A stretch of DNA of 64,000 nt from an uncultured Allomuricauda sp. (GTDB lineage Bacteria > Bacteroidota > Bacteroidia > Flavobacteriales > Flavobacteriaceae). A model generated the notes under the pieces. The model was not told where the DNA came from. It worked only from the letters and a program-made list of their open reading frames with translations, and did no database searches. Shown in pieces: positions 46,565-55,436 of the stretch. The stretch spans positions 620,001 through 684,000 of the forward strand of contig NZ_CANLYK010000001.1 of assembly GCF_947495325.1 (NCBI RefSeq), given 5' to 3'. A program made the translations under genes and the position numbers. Numbering within the stretch: position 1 is the stretch's first letter; each line of letters opens with the position of its first letter.

Positions 46565-47322
46565 GCCAATCCTTCAAACCATTTTTTAAAATCGGCCACT
46601 TTTTCCCTGCTTATGATAACTTCCTTGTCCAATTTTGAGCTCAATGCCAATTTTAATCTTCGGTTGGCATAAACCGTAACATCTGTAATTGCATTGAGAT
46701 GAACAATAAATGTTCTGTTTACCCTAAAAAAGTGTTTTGGGTCCAACAGTTCTTCCAAAGCTTCCAATTTATACTCAATGATATACTTCTTGCCCTGATC
46801 CGTTACCAAATATACATCTCTCCCTTCGGCAAAAAAGGCATTTATGGAAGTACTTGGAACAGAATGGATGTGATTGCCCATCCGCACTAAAAACCTATCC
46901 TTAAAGGCTTTTTCCTGTATTTTTTGAAGCAACGGAACCAATTCTACCGGATTTGAAAACTGCGCCTTCAATGATTTTAGTTTCTGAAGTGCTCTGGACA
47001 AGTCCGTGAACATGATCGGTTTCATTAAATAGTCAATACTGTTCACCTTAAAGGCATCAATGGCAAATTCATCAAAAGCAGTTGTGAAAATAACAGGTTT
47101 TTGTACTGATGTCTTTGTGAAAATTTCAAAACTAAGCCCATCTATCAATTGAATGTCCATAAAAAACAAATCCACTTTTTGTTGATGCTCCGCTATCCAC
47201 GGTATGGCGGTTTCTAAAGATGGCAATGTGGCCAGCACTTCAATTTCTTCACTATATTTTAAGAGATAGCGCTGTAACTTATCTGCTGCCAATGGTTCGT
47301 CTTCTATAATGGCAATTTTCAT
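46561..47322 (-). CDS. LytTR-family response regulator
   Basis: 253 residues; receiver with IEDEP near residue 6 and Asp56 in FFMDIQL, then a LytTR domain (about 150-250; FFRVNRTFIVHLNAIT). It overlaps the preceding pseudokinase-like gene by 4 bases, so the three genes form one operon: active kinase, degenerate kinase, regulator. Confidence 0.95.
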   Translation of the reverse strand: MKIAIIEDEPLAADKLQRYLLKYSEEIEVLATLPSLETAIPWIAEHQQKVDLFFMDIQLIDGLSFEIFTKTSVQKPVIFTTAFDEFAIDAFKVNSIDYLMKPIMFTDLSRALQKLKSLKAQFSNPVELVPLLQKIQEKAFKDRFLVRMGNHIHSVPSTSINAFFAEGRDVYLVTDQGKKYIIEYKLEALEELLDPKHFFRVNRTFIVHLNAITDVTVYANRRLKLALSSKLDKEVIISREKVADFKKWFEGLA

Positions 47323-48338
47323 GCTAGGGTCAGTTTTGGTAAATGGATGGTTTTAAAGTCTTCTTCATGAAGTATTTGTATAGGCTGTGAAGCGTAATAA
47401 CTAAATTCTTTTGATAAAAATTTTAAGTTTTTGATATTTAACTCTTTACTTATCTTTTCTTCATGTATATATTTAAATATTATTTCATTTTCAGATTCTT
47501 TAATATCAACAACCAATGACTTGTTTTTAGAAGGTATTGTGCTTCGCATTATAAGTTCTAGAAGTTGCAACATACTTCCAGGTACCGTGACCGTATTTCC
47601 AAGCTCTACTTTTCCTAAACTTACTTTCCTGTAAGGTAATTCTGAAAGTAATTGTGTCAACTCTTCCAGGACTTCAACTTCTTCTTTAACAGGCACTAGC
47701 TCGTCCTTTTTCCTTGATAAAAAATATCTGTATACCAACGCAAAGCGATCTGTCACCAATTCTGCTTTGTCCGGGTCCTCTTTCATAATGGCCAATATGG
47801 CTTCAAGGCTCTCAAAAAGCAACATTGGATTAATATCTCTCTTGAATTCTACAAAATCTTCTTCTATTTCTTGTCTGGCCCACTCCTCTTTCTCCATCTT
47901 TTCAGTATTTATCTTAAATAAAAATTGATGGCTTACGTATAACAATATGTAGATCAAAGCAATAACCGAGAAAATACTGTTGAAAATTAATAGCTCCCTA
48001 CTATTAAGTGAATAGAAAAGCACGTTCGTGAAGTAAACGTGCATTGCCAAGGATACCAAAACGATATTGATCATAAGTGTACTTACAATCTGCAGCGCTA
48101 TTCTATACACAAAGGAAGAAGGTCTTGTAATGCGCTTAAAAATTACAATGGAGAAACGGACATATTCCTGAATTAGATAAGCAAGTCCGATACACACATA
48201 TAGCTCTTGTCCAAAAAAGTTTTCATTAAGGTCAGCAACGGAATTATTGATCAGTAAAATGAGAAGATATACCAAGGTTCCACTAAACAGAGGACTCAAT
48301 AGCCTAAAAAACGGTTTATGGATAAAAAGTTTTTTCAT
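47319..48338 (-). CDS. LytS-like membrane protein with degenerate kinase domain
   Basis: 339 residues. Four hydrophobic segments (about 15-140) precede the His_kinase region. Where the phospho-acceptor motif should read NPHFLFN the sequence is INPMLLFE: the His is replaced by Met172 and the Asn by Glu176. No N box (ENAxKH) or GxGL G box is visible. It therefore appears unable to phosphorylate and may act as a sensor or decoy partner of the kinase immediately upstream. It overlaps its neighbours by 4 bases on each side. Confidence 0.85.
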   Translation of the reverse strand: MKKLFIHKPFFRLLSPLFSGTLVYLLILLINNSVADLNENFFGQELYVCIGLAYLIQEYVRFSIVIFKRITRPSSFVYRIALQIVSTLMINIVLVSLAMHVYFTNVLFYSLNSRELLIFNSIFSVIALIYILLYVSHQFLFKINTEKMEKEEWARQEIEEDFVEFKRDINPMLLFESLEAILAIMKEDPDKAELVTDRFALVYRYFLSRKKDELVPVKEEVEVLEELTQLLSELPYRKVSLGKVELGNTVTVPGSMLQLLELIMRSTIPSKNKSLVVDIKESENEIIFKYIHEEKISKELNIKNLKFLSKEFSYYASQPIQILHEEDFKTIHLPKLTLA

Positions 48339-49372
48339 GCAAGTAAGGGTAATATTACCGTGAAAATGTCATCATCAATTACCTGAACCTTTTTGTACCC
48401 AAGAAGTTCATACCTGGAAATAATATTCTTGAGGCCTATTTTCAAAGATTTAACTTCAGGACGTTTTACCGTCTTATTATTGCTTATTTCCAGAAATCCA
48501 TTCTTAGTTTTAATTTCCACTTTTAATTGGTTTTCTTGATTGATAATGTTGTGCTTAACTGCATTTTCAACCAGCATTTGAAGGGTCAATGGGGGTAATT
48601 TACTTTTCAATTCTTTATCTGACAATTGTAGATCTAAGGACAAATAATCTCCAAAACGCGTTTTTACCATAAAACAATACGAATCCACAAAGGTCAATTC
48701 ATCTTTAATGGATACCAAAACATCTTTGTACGTAGTAAGTGTATATTGGTATGATTTTGCCAACGAACGTATAAATACGTCGGCCTTTTTTACATCCTTT
48801 TGAAACAAAGAGGATAAGGTGTTAAGGCTATTGAAAAGAAAGTGTGGACTGAGTTGGGATTTCAATGCTTTTAATTGAAGTTCCGTTTGCTTTCGTTCAA
48901 AACGTACTTGCAATACCTGACCTGTTGTATACTGCTGGTAGGAGTAGAATGCAAAATAAATGACATTGTATATTAAAACGGTGCAGAACAGTAAGATTCC
49001 TATTTCCAACAACACATTAACCCCTTCCTTGGAAAAAAACACATACTCCGGTCTAATAAATTCGTAGCTCTTAAGAGCCAATAAAACAAACCCAAAACCA
49101 ATAAGTAAGTGCACCATTATTCCCGATAAAAGTCTAAATCCTGTTTGTTTTTTCCAGCCTATGGTTTTGTTCAAAAACAAATTGGAATAATGAAAAGCGT
49201 AGCTGATAGTGATTCCAAGTACCCCGTTCAGCAAAAATTCTGATGCGTTTGGTTTTACATTGAAATTGTGAAAACTGTAGAACAAAATGCCTACAATGAA
49301 GCCAAGAAGACACAAAAAAAGGTTCCTTCCCATGGTTGGTCTATCTATAAAATAGTTTGCTATTCGCTCCAT
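48335..49372 (-). CDS. LytS-like sensor histidine kinase, active form
   Basis: 345 residues with about five membrane helices (15-150). The phospho-acceptor site SQLSPHFLFNSLN has His177; the N box is LVENAVKHN, and the G-region reads KIGLKNIISRYELLG, less complete than usual. It lies first in the three-gene operon with a degenerate kinase and a LytTR regulator. Confidence 0.9.
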   Translation of the reverse strand: MERIANYFIDRPTMGRNLFLCLLGFIVGILFYSFHNFNVKPNASEFLLNGVLGITISYAFHYSNLFLNKTIGWKKQTGFRLLSGIMVHLLIGFGFVLLALKSYEFIRPEYVFFSKEGVNVLLEIGILLFCTVLIYNVIYFAFYSYQQYTTGQVLQVRFERKQTELQLKALKSQLSPHFLFNSLNTLSSLFQKDVKKADVFIRSLAKSYQYTLTTYKDVLVSIKDELTFVDSYCFMVKTRFGDYLSLDLQLSDKELKSKLPPLTLQMLVENAVKHNIINQENQLKVEIKTKNGFLEISNNKTVKRPEVKSLKIGLKNIISRYELLGYKKVQVIDDDIFTVILPLLA

Positions 49373-49436
49373 ACTACCAAAATACTCATTATTCCGCTAT
49401 GCAGTTTGAGTCTCTGATAGTTGGAATTTGGATTGG

Positions 49437-50885
49437 TTATCGAATTGCGTTTAATGCCCTTCTAAAATGAGAGTCCGATGAAATGCTGCTGCAAACCGAG
49501 TTATAGGAATCCTCAACAGGCCCTCCTTTTTCTTTTACAATTCTAGAGAATGCTAATAAAGCATCAGCCTTATGGTAATCAGAACTAATATCTTTAATAC
49601 TCAGCAAAATTTTGGAAAGCTGCATGTCAGAATATCTATTTCTTGCCAACTGTTTATATACATCCGCTTTATGGTTATCAGAACCCATATGATTCAAAAC
49701 ATCTATTAAAATTTCAACGTTTTCATTGGATAATTCTTTTTTTACAGCAGACTTTAAAATACTGGCTTTGTGACTATCAGAACTAATTTGCCCCGTTTGC
49801 TTAAGGGCATGGGAAAACGAAGATGGATCTAGGTCCTCTCGAAGCAATTTGGAAAGTACTGTGGAAATATGGTAGTCAGAACTCATTCCATCCAAAGAGT
49901 TTAGCAAAGCATGAAAACTGCTTGGAGTTATACCTTCAGTGTCCAGGGCTGCCCTCAAAACTTCTGCCTTATGGTGGTCAGAATCAATATCCTTAGAACT
50001 GGATATCAATAGCTTTAGGTTACTGGAGTTTAAGGATCTTGATTTCAATACCGTCAATAAAACATTTGATTTATGATGATCAGAATCAATATTTCTTGCT
50101 ATCATAAAAAGTGAGTTCATTTGATTATCTGTTATCCTTCCATCTTTTATTGATTTTTTGAGCACTTCTGCTTTATGGTGATCTGAATCTATTTCAGAAG
50201 CTGCTTCAATATAAGCGGCTGCACTTGCCTCAGTTTTTAAAAATTCAGAGGTGTTGTTTTTTAGAATATCGGCTTTGTGATGGTCTGAGTCGATATCATC
50301 ACCGATTACATTGAGAATGGATATATAATCTGCGTTTTTAAGGTCTTTTTGAAGCAGCAGATTTATATACTTGGCTTTAACATGGTCACCTCCTATATAA
50401 TCCACTTCTTTGAGTACACCGTATGCACCAGTTTTTCTATAAATCCTATTTACCCGCTGTTCAGAACCAAGTGTAGTTGATCGGACCACTTCCAAAAGAA
50501 TTTCAGCCATCCATTTTCTTCCCTCAGAATCAAAACTTCTTTCAGAACTGCCTACATAGTATTTTTTGATGAGCTTTCCAGAGCTATTTGGTTCAATAAA
50601 AATCTTCCTGCGATTTCCAAAGGCAGATTTTTTTATTTCCATATAACCTCCGGGAGAGATAGTAACAACATCACTGTCATCATCAGAAAGTTTAATTTCA
50701 CCTCTGTATTCAACATGAAAACTATTTCCAAAACCATTGTCAACCGAAATTGTGGTTTTTCCTTTGTTGCTGATGCTTATTGAAGTGCTCTTTTTTTGCC
50801 CCTGTAACGAGTTGCTCCCAAACAACAAAATAAAAAGAAGAAGCTTTAGAAGAAGGGCCGCCAAGATTTTTGACAATTGATTCAT
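49437..50885 (-). CDS. Secreted protein with tandem SDHHKA-type repeats
   Basis: The open frame reaches 51020, but the signal peptide starts at the ATG at 50885 (482 residues; cleavage after LQGQ). The first 160 residues are beta-rich. Then come about ten helical repeats of 35-40 residues, each carrying a core like DSDHHKAEVL, SSDYHISTVL or GSDNHKADVY. The repeats resemble HEAT-like helical solenoids found at the C-terminus of some BlaR1/M56-type sensors, but no peptidase domain is present. Function unknown. Confidence 0.75.
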   Translation of the reverse strand: MNQLSKILAALLLKLLLFILLFGSNSLQGQKKSTSISISNKGKTTISVDNGFGNSFHVEYRGEIKLSDDDSDVVTISPGGYMEIKKSAFGNRRKIFIEPNSSGKLIKKYYVGSSERSFDSEGRKWMAEILLEVVRSTTLGSEQRVNRIYRKTGAYGVLKEVDYIGGDHVKAKYINLLLQKDLKNADYISILNVIGDDIDSDHHKADILKNNTSEFLKTEASAAAYIEAASEIDSDHHKAEVLKKSIKDGRITDNQMNSLFMIARNIDSDHHKSNVLLTVLKSRSLNSSNLKLLISSSKDIDSDHHKAEVLRAALDTEGITPSSFHALLNSLDGMSSDYHISTVLSKLLREDLDPSSFSHALKQTGQISSDSHKASILKSAVKKELSNENVEILIDVLNHMGSDNHKADVYKQLARNRYSDMQLSKILLSIKDISSDYHKADALLAFSRIVKEKGGPVEDSYNSVCSSISSDSHFRRALNAIR

Positions 50886-51025
50886 GATTGTTCGTTTTTT
50901 GATTGATGATTTGTTTTGATTGATGCAGCAAAGATGTGGCACAATTCCTTTCTTAAAAAATGAAATGTAATGAATTGGACAAGAAATGTATTGAACTGTA
51001 CAAAGACCAAAAAACGGCAAGGTTG

Positions 51026-51943
51026 CTATCTTTTAAATCTTTCAAAAATGGCCAAGGTCTTTTTTGTATTTATAAAATAGACACCTGTCAACAGCACAGT
51101 GGCAGCAACGACGGATTGCGTAGTAATCTGTTCGTTTAAAAAATACCATCCTAAAATCAATGCTACAATAGGGTTTACATAAGTGGAAGTAGCTACTTTT
51201 TCCGGAGAAACGGATTTCAGTAGGTAATTAAAAGAAGTAAAGGCCAAAATGCTACCAAAAATAACCAGTAAAATCATTACAACCTGCACTTTCCCTGTCC
51301 ATACCAATGGAGATGACCAATCCTCTCCCAATCCTAAGCTCATGATAGCAAGCATAATGCCCCCCGTAAACATTTGGTATCCGGTATTTACAAAGTAATT
51401 TGTTGGTAGGTCCGCTTTTGAAACAAAGAGACTTCCGTAACCCCAACTAAGCATGCAGAAAAATATCATTACCATCCCCAAAACGGTACCTTCCTTGGTG
51501 ATAATTTGTTTTTGGCTAACGAGAAGATAAATCCCTATTACCCCAAGAACAACACCAATAACGGACATGGGCTGTATTCGTTTTCCCTGTAATATCCGCA
51601 TTAGGAGTAAAATAATGAGCGGTTGTGCGGAAATTTCCAGTGCAGCAAACCCAGAATCAACATATTTAAGAGCCCAAACAACAACCCCGTTGCCAAAGCT
51701 TAAGAACAAAAAACCGGCGATTATCGTATTCCATAGCTGTTTTTTTGTGATGGATATTTTTATGCCCAGGAGTTTGGCCAAAATAAAAATCAAAAGACCC
51801 GCTGTGGTAAACCGAAAAGATGCCAACATAAAAGGCGGAAGTTCCTGTACGGCAATCTTATTCAACAAGTACGTAGACCCCCAGATCACATAAATAGCAA
51901 AAAAAGCCAAAACCACCAGTGCAGAATTTGAGGATTTTCCCAT
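51026..51943 (-). CDS. EamA/DMT-family transporter
   Basis: 305 residues with ten hydrophobic segments in two EamA halves (AIYVIWGSTYLLNKIA at the start of the first, TSFNYLLKSVSPEKVATSTYVNP in the second, shortened to its core). These export or import amino acids, nucleosides or metabolites. The substrate is not deducible. It is followed on the same strand by the SDHHKA-repeat gene. Confidence 0.88.
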   Translation of the reverse strand: MGKSSNSALVVLAFFAIYVIWGSTYLLNKIAVQELPPFMLASFRFTTAGLLIFILAKLLGIKISITKKQLWNTIIAGFLFLSFGNGVVVWALKYVDSGFAALEISAQPLIILLLMRILQGKRIQPMSVIGVVLGVIGIYLLVSQKQIITKEGTVLGMVMIFFCMLSWGYGSLFVSKADLPTNYFVNTGYQMFTGGIMLAIMSLGLGEDWSSPLVWTGKVQVVMILLVIFGSILAFTSFNYLLKSVSPEKVATSTYVNPIVALILGWYFLNEQITTQSVVAATVLLTGVYFINTKKTLAIFERFKR

Positions 51944-52057
51944 TGCAGAATTTGGTTATTATCCTACAATATTACACATGTTTACAGGAGTAAAAAATAT
52001 ATTTTGGATAAGTTTTGAAATGAAATTAATTTGAATTTTTAAAGGAACCACCCAAGC

Positions 52058-52387
52058 TTATGAATACTGATTCATATCCAGAAGATATTGGGCCATTTGC
52101 ATTTCCAATTGCTTGAACTTTTTAAGGTGAAGTTGAACGTCACTGTTCAGATGTTTAGCCTCTACATGTTCTCTTTTTAATTCAGCCACAATATGTTTTT
52201 GTTCCTTAAAAAAAGCCTGGAAGTTTTGTTTTAAATCATATAGTTTTTCAAAACAAGAGTAATTATTAGGTTCACAGGTATACGAACTAAGTTGTTTAAA
52301 AAGTCTTTGAATAGTATTACCATTCCGTTCCATGCGAATTAGTAATTCTTGGATATGAACCTTACCGTTTTCGGTTACGTTATTCAT
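52058..52387 (-). CDS. Small helical cytoplasmic protein, unknown function
   Basis: 109 residues, no signal or membrane segment. The sequence is almost all helix with heptad-like spacing from about 50 to 105 (LKREHVEAKHLNSDVQLHL), suggesting a coiled coil. Two Cys lie in the middle. It runs divergent to the YceI gene 111 bases away. I do not recognise a family. Confidence 0.6.
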   Translation of the reverse strand: MNNVTENGKVHIQELLIRMERNGNTIQRLFKQLSSYTCEPNNYSCFEKLYDLKQNFQAFFKEQKHIVAELKREHVEAKHLNSDVQLHLKKFKQLEMQMAQYLLDMNQYS

Positions 52388-52498
52388 GACTTTCTACTTA
52401 TGGATATTGTTATATTAAATCCACAATAATATACTAATTATCTTACAATTTTCATTGTTAATTAACTAATATTTATACCTTAGAGCAAAGTATTTATC

Positions 52499-53014
52499 AT
52501 GAAAACTGTATTGGTCTCCTTTTTTCTATTCATTGGACTTTCAGTTCCTAATCTCAATGGTCAATCCCAGAAACTAGGTAATGCAGAAATATCGTTTGAA
52601 TTTGTTTCCACTGGGGTAAAGGGAACCATGGCGGGTTTTAAGACCGAATCCAAAGTTGATTTGGATAACTTGGAAAATTCTTTTTTTAAAGGTTCGGTTG
52701 CCTCTGAAACCATCGATACCAACAATGGATTACGAAACTGGTCTTTACGGAGTGGAAAATATTTTGATGTTGATGATTACCCATCAATTTCATTTGAAAG
52801 TAATCATCTTGTTTTTGAAGGAAATAATTTGATAGTAAAAGGCAAGCTGACAATTAAGGAAACCACTAAGCCAATTACAGTGAAATTTATCAGAAAGGGA
52901 AGTCAACTTGTTGGAACAACAAGCCTATATTCGATTGATTACGGAATCAAAATCAAGAAAAAAAGAGAGGATAACCTTGTAAAGGTTAAAATGTTATTTG
53001 ATATAGTACCCTAG
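52499..53014 (+). CDS. YceI-family periplasmic lipid-binding protein
   Basis: 171 residues with a signal peptide (to about 22, LNGQ). The YceI lipocalin-like fold is recognisable from AEISFEFVSTGVKGTMAGF, RSGKYFDVDDYPSISFES and KGKLTIKETTKPITVKF. Family members hold isoprenoid or quinone-like lipids in a barrel. Its stop overlaps the stop of the small membrane protein at the end of the PKS operon, so it is convergent with a possible lipid-making cluster. Confidence 0.87.
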   Translation: MKTVLVSFFLFIGLSVPNLNGQSQKLGNAEISFEFVSTGVKGTMAGFKTESKVDLDNLENSFFKGSVASETIDTNNGLRNWSLRSGKYFDVDDYPSISFESNHLVFEGNNLIVKGKLTIKETTKPITVKFIRKGSQLVGTTSLYSIDYGIKIKKKREDNLVKVKMLFDIVP

Positions 53015-53439
53015 TTCTTCCCAAACAACATTTTATAAATTTTACCCACTCCCCAATTGCCCAACGGAAAGTACAGGGCAAAAAACAAAGCCATTCCCAA
53101 ACTGAAATTACGCACATTAAAGAATTGATCTAAAATGTTATTGGGATAGGCATAGGAAGTCTGCAATGCGTAGCCACTAAATTCCAATAATCCCATGGCA
53201 ACCAATCCATACGCGTATTGTGCATGAAACGGCAATCCTCGGAGCACTAAAGAAATTGGAACCATATAAAAAATATAACAGGTAATAACCTGCCACCAAA
53301 AGGTAAATTTGGCAATTTCAACCTGGGCTCCAAACCAGTTCATACCAAGGCCCCACAAAAAATAAACAAGACAGTATATCACTAACAAACGCCTGTCAAC
53401 CTTTATCTTTTGAATAACAAAGTTCAAGAACTCCTTCAT
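53011..53439 (-). CDS. Small four-helix membrane protein at the end of the PKS operon
   Basis: 142 residues with about four hydrophobic segments (18-35, 45-68, 72-95, 112-130). No known motif is seen. The gene begins 4 bases inside the ACP gene, so it is translated with it. Possible roles are export, anchoring or modification of the lipid product (inference only). Confidence 0.7.
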   Translation of the reverse strand: MKEFLNFVIQKIKVDRRLLVIYCLVYFLWGLGMNWFGAQVEIAKFTFWWQVITCYIFYMVPISLVLRGLPFHAQYAYGLVAMGLLEFSGYALQTSYAYPNNILDQFFNVRNFSLGMALFFALYFPLGNWGVGKIYKMLFGKN

Positions 53440-53684
53440 TTATCGGCTATTTTGGTGTCTATGATTTTTAATGCGTCTGCTACAGTTAGCATTCCGTCCA
53501 TATCCTCATTCTCCAACATAATGTCAAAAGTATCTTCAACATCCAGAACAATATCCACCAAATTTGCGGAGTTAATGTTCAGTTCCTGCGTAAAGTTGCT
53601 TTCCAATTGTATATCATCCGCAGAAACATCATCCGGCAGATAGATTTGAACTATTTCCTTTAATTTTTGATATCGTTCTTGCAT
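53436..53684 (-). CDS. Acyl carrier protein of the PKS operon
   Basis: 82 residues from the ATG at 53684; longer upstream translation would overlap the ketosynthase stop and is less likely. The phosphopantetheine site is Ser39 in LNINSANLVD, where the usual DSL reads NSA. The flanking helix pattern (EDTFDIMLENEDMDGMLTVAD, cut at LENE) is otherwise that of type II ACPs. It follows the ketosynthase by 16 bases and serves the dedicated acyl supply of the cluster. Confidence 0.88.
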   Translation of the reverse strand: MQERYQKLKEIVQIYLPDDVSADDIQLESNFTQELNINSANLVDIVLDVEDTFDIMLENEDMDGMLTVADALKIIDTKIADK

Positions 53685-53700
53685 TTTCAATATTAAGAAT

Positions 53701-54978
53701 TTAATCCTGACTAAAAGCTTTAAAAATGACACAAGCATTTACATCCCCAAAACCAAAACTTGCTTTTGCAATAATTCTGGGGGCAAAATCGATTGTTGTT
53801 TGAGGAATTTTAGATGTATCTATAATTTTACTTATTTCTGGGTGCACATCCTCACAATTTACGTTTCCAAAAACTTGATTCTCCCTAAATTGAAGTAAGG
53901 CCCCAACACATTCAATACTTCCGGCCGCGGCCAAGCAATGTCCGAACATTCCCTTAAAAGAATTTATATAAGGAAAATCTGTTCCAGATCGCCCAAGCGC
54001 ATTACACCAGTTTTGTATTTCCATTGGGTCTTTTGTAGTGGCTGTTAGATGTCCATTTACGGCATCTATTTCATCCGCATTAACACTAGCATCTTTAATT
54101 GCGGCCTGAATGCAACGAATCACCGCGTCATTATTTGGCGCTGTCATTGTTCCCCCTCCGCGTTGTCCACCACTATTAATGGCTCCACCGACAATTTCTC
54201 CGTAAATAGGCGCACCACGACGTTTTGCACTTTCTAGTGACTCCAGCACCAAGGCTCCTGCCCCACTTCCTGGGACAAATCCAGAAGCGGTCTCACTTAG
54301 TGGCCTGCTCGCTTTGGTTGGGTTATCGTTAAAACTTCTTGGAAGTATACGCATAGCATCAAAGCCTCCCCAAACATAGGGGCCACTATCACTGCAACTC
54401 CCCACCAGCATTCTTGTTGCCTTTTTAGATTTTATACGCTCGTACCCCATTAATATGGCTTCTGTTCCCGTTGTACAAGCTGATGAATTAGTGGTCACTT
54501 GATTTCCACAACCCAGCATACCCCCAAGATAAGCACTGATACCACTAGCCATAGTTTGGACTACCGAGGTGCTGCCCAATCGTCTCACATTGCCTTCATC
54601 AACTTGATATATGGCCTCTCTAAACTTATCCACTCCAAGAATTCCCGTACCAAAAATGACGCCACTATCCCAATCTGGGCTTTCTGAACCTAAAGGCGAT
54701 AAACCCGCATTTTCCCAAGCATCCTTACCAGCAATTACGCCGTAAAACATACCACTTGCATTCAATCCTTTTAATTGAACATTAGTGAAGTAATTATTTA
54801 GGTTAACATCATTAATATTCGGTTTTCCAGCTATTTGACATCCAAATTTTAATTTTTCAAGTTCTGTATGAAAACGTATTCCACTTTTTCCTTGTTTTAA
54901 GGATGAGGTAAACTCTGGAATACCAGTTCCATTTGGGGCGCAAACCCCTAAACCTGTAACCACTACCCTATTTTCCAT
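53701..54978 (-). CDS. Beta-ketoacyl-ACP synthase (FabF-like) of the PKS operon
   Basis: 425 residues. The thiolase-fold triad is visible: Cys168 in NSSACTTG, His310 in NGHLTATTKDP and His347 in KGMFGHCLAAAG. The first His motif differs from the normal HGT. The gene overlaps the dehydratase gene by 11 bases and is followed by the ACP. Such an isolated KS beside a type III PKS suggests elongation of a fatty starter rather than primary fatty acid synthesis. Confidence 0.92.
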   Translation of the reverse strand: MENRVVVTGLGVCAPNGTGIPEFTSSLKQGKSGIRFHTELEKLKFGCQIAGKPNINDVNLNNYFTNVQLKGLNASGMFYGVIAGKDAWENAGLSPLGSESPDWDSGVIFGTGILGVDKFREAIYQVDEGNVRRLGSTSVVQTMASGISAYLGGMLGCGNQVTTNSSACTTGTEAILMGYERIKSKKATRMLVGSCSDSGPYVWGGFDAMRILPRSFNDNPTKASRPLSETASGFVPGSGAGALVLESLESAKRRGAPIYGEIVGGAINSGGQRGGGTMTAPNNDAVIRCIQAAIKDASVNADEIDAVNGHLTATTKDPMEIQNWCNALGRSGTDFPYINSFKGMFGHCLAAAGSIECVGALLQFRENQVFGNVNCEDVHPEISKIIDTSKIPQTTIDFAPRIIAKASFGFGDVNACVIFKAFSQD

Positions 54979-55432
54979 CCGAAGTTTGTTTAAACATTCC
55001 AGCTAAAACGCCTTTGCAAACCAATTTCTCTTCAGAATTAAAAAGCCTTACGTTGCATTTCAACTTATTAAATCGAAAATATTTTTTTTCAGAGACCACT
55101 TTCACGGTTTCACCAGGAATTACGGGTAAATAAAATTCCATTTCCGAGCTACTCATTGCTATTTGAAGTGTATTTTCATTTATGTCAGAAGTTTTAGTTC
55201 TTCCTTTTAAAAGATAAATACCGAGACATACCAAGCCTATTTGGGCGCAGCACTCGGTTAATAGCACACCTGGTGTTATGGGATAATCTTTAAAATGACC
55301 TTGATAAAAATGAGAAGTTTTTTTAAATGTATATCTCCCTTCCACACCATTTTCATCAACAAAGTCAATTTCATCCACAAAAAGGAACGGTTCACTGTAT
55401 GGTAATTGCGAAAGTATTTCTTTTGAAGTCAT
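54968..55432 (-). CDS. FabZ-like 3-hydroxyacyl-ACP dehydratase of the PKS operon
   Basis: 154 residues from ATG 55432; a start at 55462 would overlap the SDR gene by 26 bases. The hotdog signature is FYQGHFKDYPITPGVLLTE, with the catalytic His in GHF and Glu in TECCAQ. It lies directly between the SDR and ketosynthase genes, so a cycle of condensation, dehydration and reduction is coded side by side. A separate ketoreductase is not seen. Confidence 0.88.
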   Translation of the reverse strand: MTSKEILSQLPYSEPFLFVDEIDFVDENGVEGRYTFKKTSHFYQGHFKDYPITPGVLLTECCAQIGLVCLGIYLLKGRTKTSDINENTLQIAMSSSEMEFYLPVIPGETVKVVSEKKYFRFNKLKCNVRLFNSEEKLVCKGVLAGMFKQTSDGK

Positions 55433-55436
55433 AATC

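Noticed and set aside
49437..50400. Repeated DNA blocks with the same short core
   Set aside because: They are codons for the SDHHKA-type protein repeat, not a DNA-level repeat element.
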